From the NCBI RefSeq assembly GCF_000719955.1, contig NZ_JOII01000008.1, positions 230,251-294,250 of the forward strand: a DNA stretch of 64,000 bases, in the 5' to 3' direction. Below are positions 60,943 to 64,000 of the stretch, piece after piece; the first letter of the stretch is position 1, and every line of letters starts with the position of its first letter. The DNA comes from Streptomyces albidoflavus (GTDB lineage: Bacteria; Actinomycetota; Actinomycetes; Streptomycetales; Streptomycetaceae). The notes beneath the pieces are model-generated. The model was not told the DNA's origin and ran no database searches. It saw nothing but the letters and a program-made list of their open reading frames with translations. Position numbers and translations under genes: made by a program.

Positions 60943-61518
60943 GTGTTCACGAGCGTTTTGATGATCGAGCAGCCGCTGTCGGCACCCGACGTGGAGTTCG
61001 TCACCACGCTCCACGGGGACGAGCCCGTCTCCTTCGTCCTCCTCATGCAGCCCCGCGGCGACCAGGACCGCCTGCTGCGCGCCATCGACGACGTCGCCCT
61101 CGGCGAACTGGGCGAGGCCGTACGCGAGGCCGAGGAGCCCGAGGGCGAGGTTGACGGCACCCCCGCCGCCCGCGCGCTCGACCACTCCCTGCGCGCCCTG
61201 CGCGCCGCCGGCAGCGAGGCCACCGGCCGCCTCGTCGAGGACGAGCCCCTCGACGCCCTCACCGCCCTGGTGGCCGAGACCGGCGCCGACGAGGTCATCG
61301 TGCTGACCGAGCCCCACTACGTCGAGGAGTTCTTCCACCGCGACTGGGCCACCCGCGCCCGCCACAAGGTCGGCGTCCCCGTCCTCAGGCTCTACTCGCA
61401 CGCCCCCGCCGACGGCGCCGACGCCCCCACCCACACCTCCTCGGGATCCGGCGCCACCGCCGCCGGAGCCGTCGAGGACCAGGGCACGGCGACGGACCCG
61501 GCCGCCCGCGCCGACTGA
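60943..61518 (+). CDS. Hypothetical protein, nucleotide-binding-like alpha/beta fold
   Basis: A 191-aa protein. It starts MFTSVLMIEQPLSAPDVEFV, then a strand SFVLLMQPRGDQD, acidic helices (VREAEEPEGEVD), and a late strand-helix VIVLTEPHYVEEFF. This pattern resembles universal-stress-protein or HUP-like Rossmann domains. The final 35 residues are Ala/Thr/Asp-rich. The GTG at 60943 is used. Similar proteins have been labelled indole-3-glycerol phosphate synthase, but no TIM-barrel motif is visible and the length is too short. It is upstream of murC by 110 bp. Confidence 0.7.
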   Translation: MFTSVLMIEQPLSAPDVEFVTTLHGDEPVSFVLLMQPRGDQDRLLRAIDDVALGELGEAVREAEEPEGEVDGTPAARALDHSLRALRAAGSEATGRLVEDEPLDALTALVAETGADEVIVLTEPHYVEEFFHRDWATRARHKVGVPVLRLYSHAPADGADAPTHTSSGSGATAAGAVEDQGTATDPAARAD

Positions 61519-61628
61519 GCGCCGCCCGCTCCGCCACCGGCCGCGGGCGGTCCGCCCGGCCCCGTCCCACGGCATAGGCTGATCCCGCCCCAGCACGACC
61601 GTGCCCCTCGACCCCGGGAGAACCACAG

Positions 61629-63032
61629 ATGGCATCCGGCCTTCCCCCCGCCATGGACCGACCGCACTTCATCGGCATCGGCGGCGCCGGAATGTCGGGG
61701 ATCGCCAAGATCCTCGCCCAGCGCGGCGCCCGCGTCGCCGGCAGCGACGCCAAGGGCTCGGCCACCGCCGAGGCGCTGCGCGCCCTCGGCGCCACCGTCC
61801 ACCTCGGCCACGCCGCCGGCCACCTCGCGGACGACACCACCGCCGTCGTCGTCTCCTCCGCGATCCGCCCGGACAACCCGGAGCTGGTCCGCGCCGCCGA
61901 ACTCGGCATCCCCGTCGTGCACCGCTCGGACGCGCTGGCCGCGCTGATGGACGGCACCCGCCCCATCGCCGTCGCCGGCACCCACGGCAAGACCACCACC
62001 ACCTCGATGCTGGCCGTCTCCCTGGCCGCGCTCGGCCGCGACCCCTCGTACGCCATCGGCGGCGACCTGGACGCCCCGGGCTCCAACGCCCTGCACGGCA
62101 CCGGCGAGATCTTCGTCGCCGAGGCCGACGAGAGCGACCGCAGCTTCCACAAGTACGCCCCCGAGGTCGCCATCGTCCTCAACGTCGAGCTGGACCACCA
62201 CGCCAACTACGCCTCGATCGAAGAGATCCACGAATCCTTCGAGACCTTCTCGGCCAGGATCGTGCCCGGCGGCACCCTGGTGATCTCCGCCGACCACGAG
62301 GGCGCCCGCGAACTCACCCGCCGGCTCGCGGCCAAGGGCCTCCCGGGCGTCACCGTCCGCACGTACGGCGAGGCCGCCGACGCCGACGTGCGCGTCGTGT
62401 CGATCGTCCCGCAGGGCCTGCGCAGCGAGGTCACCGTCCGCATCGACGGCGCCGAGCTGACCTTCGGGGTCTCCGTCCCCGGCCGCCACTACGCCCTCAA
62501 CGCCGTCGCCGCCCTCACCGCCGCCGTGGCCCTCGGCATCCCGGCCGCCGAGATGGCCCCCGCCATCGCCGCCTACACCGGGGTGAAGCGCCGCCTCCAG
62601 CTCAAGGGCGAGGCCGCGGGCGTCCAGGTGATCGACTCCTACGCCCACCACCCCAGCGAGATGACGGCCGACCTGGAGGCGATCCGGGGCGCCGTCGCCG
62701 CCGACGCCCGCCTCCTGGTCCTCTTCCAGCCGCACCTCTTCAGCCGCACCCAGGAACTGGGCAAGGAGATGGGCCAGGCCCTCGGCCTGGCCGACGCCTC
62801 GGTCGTCCTTGAGATCTACCCGGCCCGTGAGGACCCGATCCCCGGCGTCACCAGCGCCCTGATCATCGACGCCGCCCGCGCCGCCGGCGCCGATGTGACC
62901 GCCCTGGCCGACCGCTCCGCGGCCGCTTCGGTCCTCGCGGGAATGGCCAAGCCCGGCGACCTTGTTCTCACCATGGGCGCCGGCGACGTGACGGAGCTCG
63001 GGCCCGACATCCTCGACCACCTGTCGAAGTGA
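61629..63032 (+). CDS. murC: UDP-N-acetylmuramate--L-alanine ligase
   Basis: A 467-aa ATP-dependent ligase adding L-alanine to UDP-MurNAc, the first peptide step of cell-wall precursor synthesis. The UDP-binding N-terminus is GIGGAGMSG (16-24). The ATP P-loop is GTHGKTTTT (117-125). The metal and substrate loop includes EADESDRSF, and the C-terminal ligase domain begins near VIDSYAHHPSEM. ATG 61629 has GGGAG 8 nt upstream. A second cell-wall gene besides the MurA-like one at 13.7 kb. The next gene follows after 13 bp. Confidence 0.97.
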   Translation: MASGLPPAMDRPHFIGIGGAGMSGIAKILAQRGARVAGSDAKGSATAEALRALGATVHLGHAAGHLADDTTAVVVSSAIRPDNPELVRAAELGIPVVHRSDALAALMDGTRPIAVAGTHGKTTTTSMLAVSLAALGRDPSYAIGGDLDAPGSNALHGTGEIFVAEADESDRSFHKYAPEVAIVLNVELDHHANYASIEEIHESFETFSARIVPGGTLVISADHEGARELTRRLAAKGLPGVTVRTYGEAADADVRVVSIVPQGLRSEVTVRIDGAELTFGVSVPGRHYALNAVAALTAAVALGIPAAEMAPAIAAYTGVKRRLQLKGEAAGVQVIDSYAHHPSEMTADLEAIRGAVAADARLLVLFQPHLFSRTQELGKEMGQALGLADASVVLEIYPAREDPIPGVTSALIIDAARAAGADVTALADRSAAASVLAGMAKPGDLVLTMGAGDVTELGPDILDHLSK

Positions 63033-63045
63033 GGAAGTGACCGAC

Positions 63046-63453
63046 ATGGCGTACGACGTCGAGAAGCCGGACGAGCAGTGGCGCGCGGAGCTGACCCCCG
63101 CCGAGTACCAGGTGCTCCGCCAGGCGGGCACCGAGCCGGCCTTCGTCGGTGAGTACACCGACACCAAGACCGAGGGCGTGTACTCCTGCCGGGCCTGCGG
63201 TGCCGACATCTTCACCTCCGACACCAAGTTCGCGTCGCACTGCGGCTGGCCGAGCTTCTACGACCCGAAGGACTCGGACGCCGTCGAGCTGATCGAGGAC
63301 CGGTCCCACGGCATGGTCCGCACCGAGGTCCGCTGCGCCAACTGCGGCTCCCACCTCGGCCACGTCTTCGCCGGCGAGGGGTACGACACCCCCACCGACC
63401 AGCGCTACTGCATCAACTCGATCTCCATGCGGCTGTCCCCGACCGAGAGCTGA
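63046..63453 (+). CDS. msrB: Peptide-methionine (R)-S-oxide reductase
   Basis: A 135-aa enzyme repairing methionine-R-sulfoxide. The zinc cysteines are C48/C51 (CRAC) and C97/C100 (CANC). The catalytic Cys is C122 in RYCINS, and C66 lies in SHCGWPSF. ATG 63046 is preferred to GTG 63037 because AGGAAG is well spaced from it. It lies 13 bp after murC and ends in a hairpin terminator before the rRNA upstream region. Confidence 0.95.
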   Translation: MAYDVEKPDEQWRAELTPAEYQVLRQAGTEPAFVGEYTDTKTEGVYSCRACGADIFTSDTKFASHCGWPSFYDPKDSDAVELIEDRSHGMVRTEVRCANCGSHLGHVFAGEGYDTPTDQRYCINSISMRLSPTES

Positions 63454-63479
63454 CACCAGCCTCCCCGACAGCTCCAGGG

Positions 63480-63505
63480 CCCGTGCTCCGTCACAGGAGC
63501 ACGGG
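63480..63505 (+). terminator. Terminator of murC-msrB
   Basis: CCCGTGCTCC (63480-63489) pairs with GGAGCACGGG (63496-63505) with a 6-nt loop, 27 bp after the msrB stop. Confidence 0.85.
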
Positions 63506-63511
63506 TCCTGC

Positions 63512-63540
63512 TTGACTTCGTTCCCGCCGATGCGTAGTGT
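63512..63540 (+). promoter_or_regulatory. Predicted distal promoter of the rRNA operon
   Basis: TTGACT (63512-63517), 17-bp spacer, TAGTGT (63535-63540): a good housekeeping-sigma match pointing toward the rRNA leader. It is the most upstream candidate of what is probably a set of tandem rrn promoters. Confidence 0.6.
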
Positions 63541-63555
63541 TCAACGAGCTGCCGT

Positions 63556-63602
63556 CCAGCCCCAAGGGCTGGGGAAGCACCTCAGCCGCGCAGAGCGCGG
63601 CT
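63556..63602 (+). repeat. Two hairpins downstream of the distal rrn promoter
   Basis: CCAGCCC/GGGCTGG (63556-63572) and AGCCGCG/CGCGGCT (63584-63602) form adjacent stems in the transcribed leader. The stretch to 63700 holds no gene that I can support. Confidence 0.4.
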
Positions 63603-63699
63603 CACTTCAAAACCTCAGCAAGAACCCTCCAGAAATACCTTTCCTCAGGCATGCCCTCGGGCAGGCCCGGATTTCTTTTTCCGGAGGTCCTCTTGTCAT

Positions 63700-64000
63700 C
63701 TCTGTACGACAGTCAGAGCCATTCGGCCCCGATTGTGAGAGATCAAGAGAGTCCGCTATGGTTCTGGACGTCGGAACGGCCCAACAGTCGTGAAGACGAA
63801 ACCCGCTGACTGGGAATCAGGCCCGAAAGGATCTGATAGAGTCGGAACCGCCGGAAAGGGAAAAGCGAAGCGGAAGCGCGGAGCTGGAACCGGAAAGGCG
63901 GCGAGGAAATCGGACGCGAAAGAGTCTGATAGAGTCGGGAACACGAAATACCGAAGGGAAGCGCCCGGAGGAAAGCCCGAGAGGGTGAGTACAAAGGAAG
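63700..64000 (+). promoter_or_regulatory. rRNA operon (rrn) promoter/leader region; 16S rRNA lies beyond the window
   Basis: Purine-rich, AT-richer sequence with the ending GCCCGAGAGGGTGAGTACA (63974-63992), which I recognise from Streptomyces 16S rRNA leaders just before the processing and antitermination signals. It includes two copies of a 14-bp promoter-like element. No protein-coding gene is credible here. Confidence 0.75.
63832..63938 (+). repeat. Duplicated rrn promoter element TCTGATAGAGTCGG
   Basis: Exact 14-bp direct repeats at 63832-63845 and 63925-63938, 93 bp apart. Each contains a GATAGAGT segment that could be an extended -10 region. This supports tandem rrn promoters created by duplication. 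Confidence 0.6.

Noticed and set aside
63512..63809. Two short open frames in the rRNA upstream region
   Set aside because: They overlap promoter and leader elements, lack ribosome sites and show no protein-like composition.

Overview
The window is high-GC DNA with long G/C-third-position reading frames, GTG/TTG starts and stop/start overlaps (GTGA, ATGA). Gene content and order (HTH-MurA, aconitase, ngcEFG, rok7B7, xylFGH, dxs, fadAB, hemE, hemG, hemQ, murC, msrB) match the core region around SCO5998-SCO6061 of Streptomyces coelicolor, as I recall that genome. It is therefore a Streptomyces or close relative. The right edge is the promoter/leader region of an rRNA operon.

Layout. 1-2.9 kb: end of a FecCD-type metal/siderophore ABC importer followed by two related proteins that look glutamine-amidotransferase-like. 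2.9-5.4 kb: secreted GH81 beta-1,3-glucanase behind a promoter carrying a perfect 18-bp CebR-like palindrome. 5.4-5.85 kb: non-coding or small-ORF region. 5.85-13.6 kb: a six-gene type I-E CRISPR effector operon (cas3, cas8e, cse2, cas7e, cas5e, cas6e) with no cas1, no cas2 and no repeat array in the window. 13.7-18.9 kb: HTH-MurA fusion, HXXEE membrane protein, DUF5701-like protein, CGNR regulator divergent from an MFS exporter, and a YciI-like remnant. 19.1-21.8 kb: aconitase behind a dyad and an iron-box-like site. 22.3-25.7 kb: ngcEFG aminosugar importer with a DasR-type site. 25.9-30.8 kb: rok7B7 regulator and xylFGH importer. 31.1-36.4 kb: dxs, amino-acid permease, GT39-like membrane protein. 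36.4-43.2 kb: Toprim protein, PIN/NYN-like protein, fadAB, RNase D, LuxR-type response regulator. 43.4-50.1 kb: DUF3000, hemE, disulfide reductase, DUF4349 lipoprotein, hemG, hemQ. 50.1-58.8 kb: secreted peptidase, DUF692/MNIO, peptidyl-tRNA hydrolase, CE4 deacetylase, PhoX-type phosphatase, small membrane protein, ECF41 sigma factor, PEP-mutase-like enzyme. 58.9-63.5 kb: ZapE, RibD-like reductase, unknown protein, MurC, MsrB. 63.5-64 kb: rrn upstream region.

How it works together. The left and middle parts are nutrient acquisition: metal uptake, beta-glucan, chitin-derived aminosugars and xylose, each with recognisable cis-elements. hemE, hemG and hemQ are steps of the coproporphyrin-dependent haem route. 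fadAB is beta-oxidation.

Most unusual item. The type I-E operon is open and translationally coupled throughout, but its Cas3 has lost the Walker A lysine/glycine signature and the motif V/VI residues of the helicase, and one HD-domain metal-ligand histidine appears replaced by glycine. Cas6e keeps its catalytic-type histidine. This points to a Cascade retained without normal Cas3 motor activity, or to a decaying system. A search of the rest of the genome for arrays would help decide.
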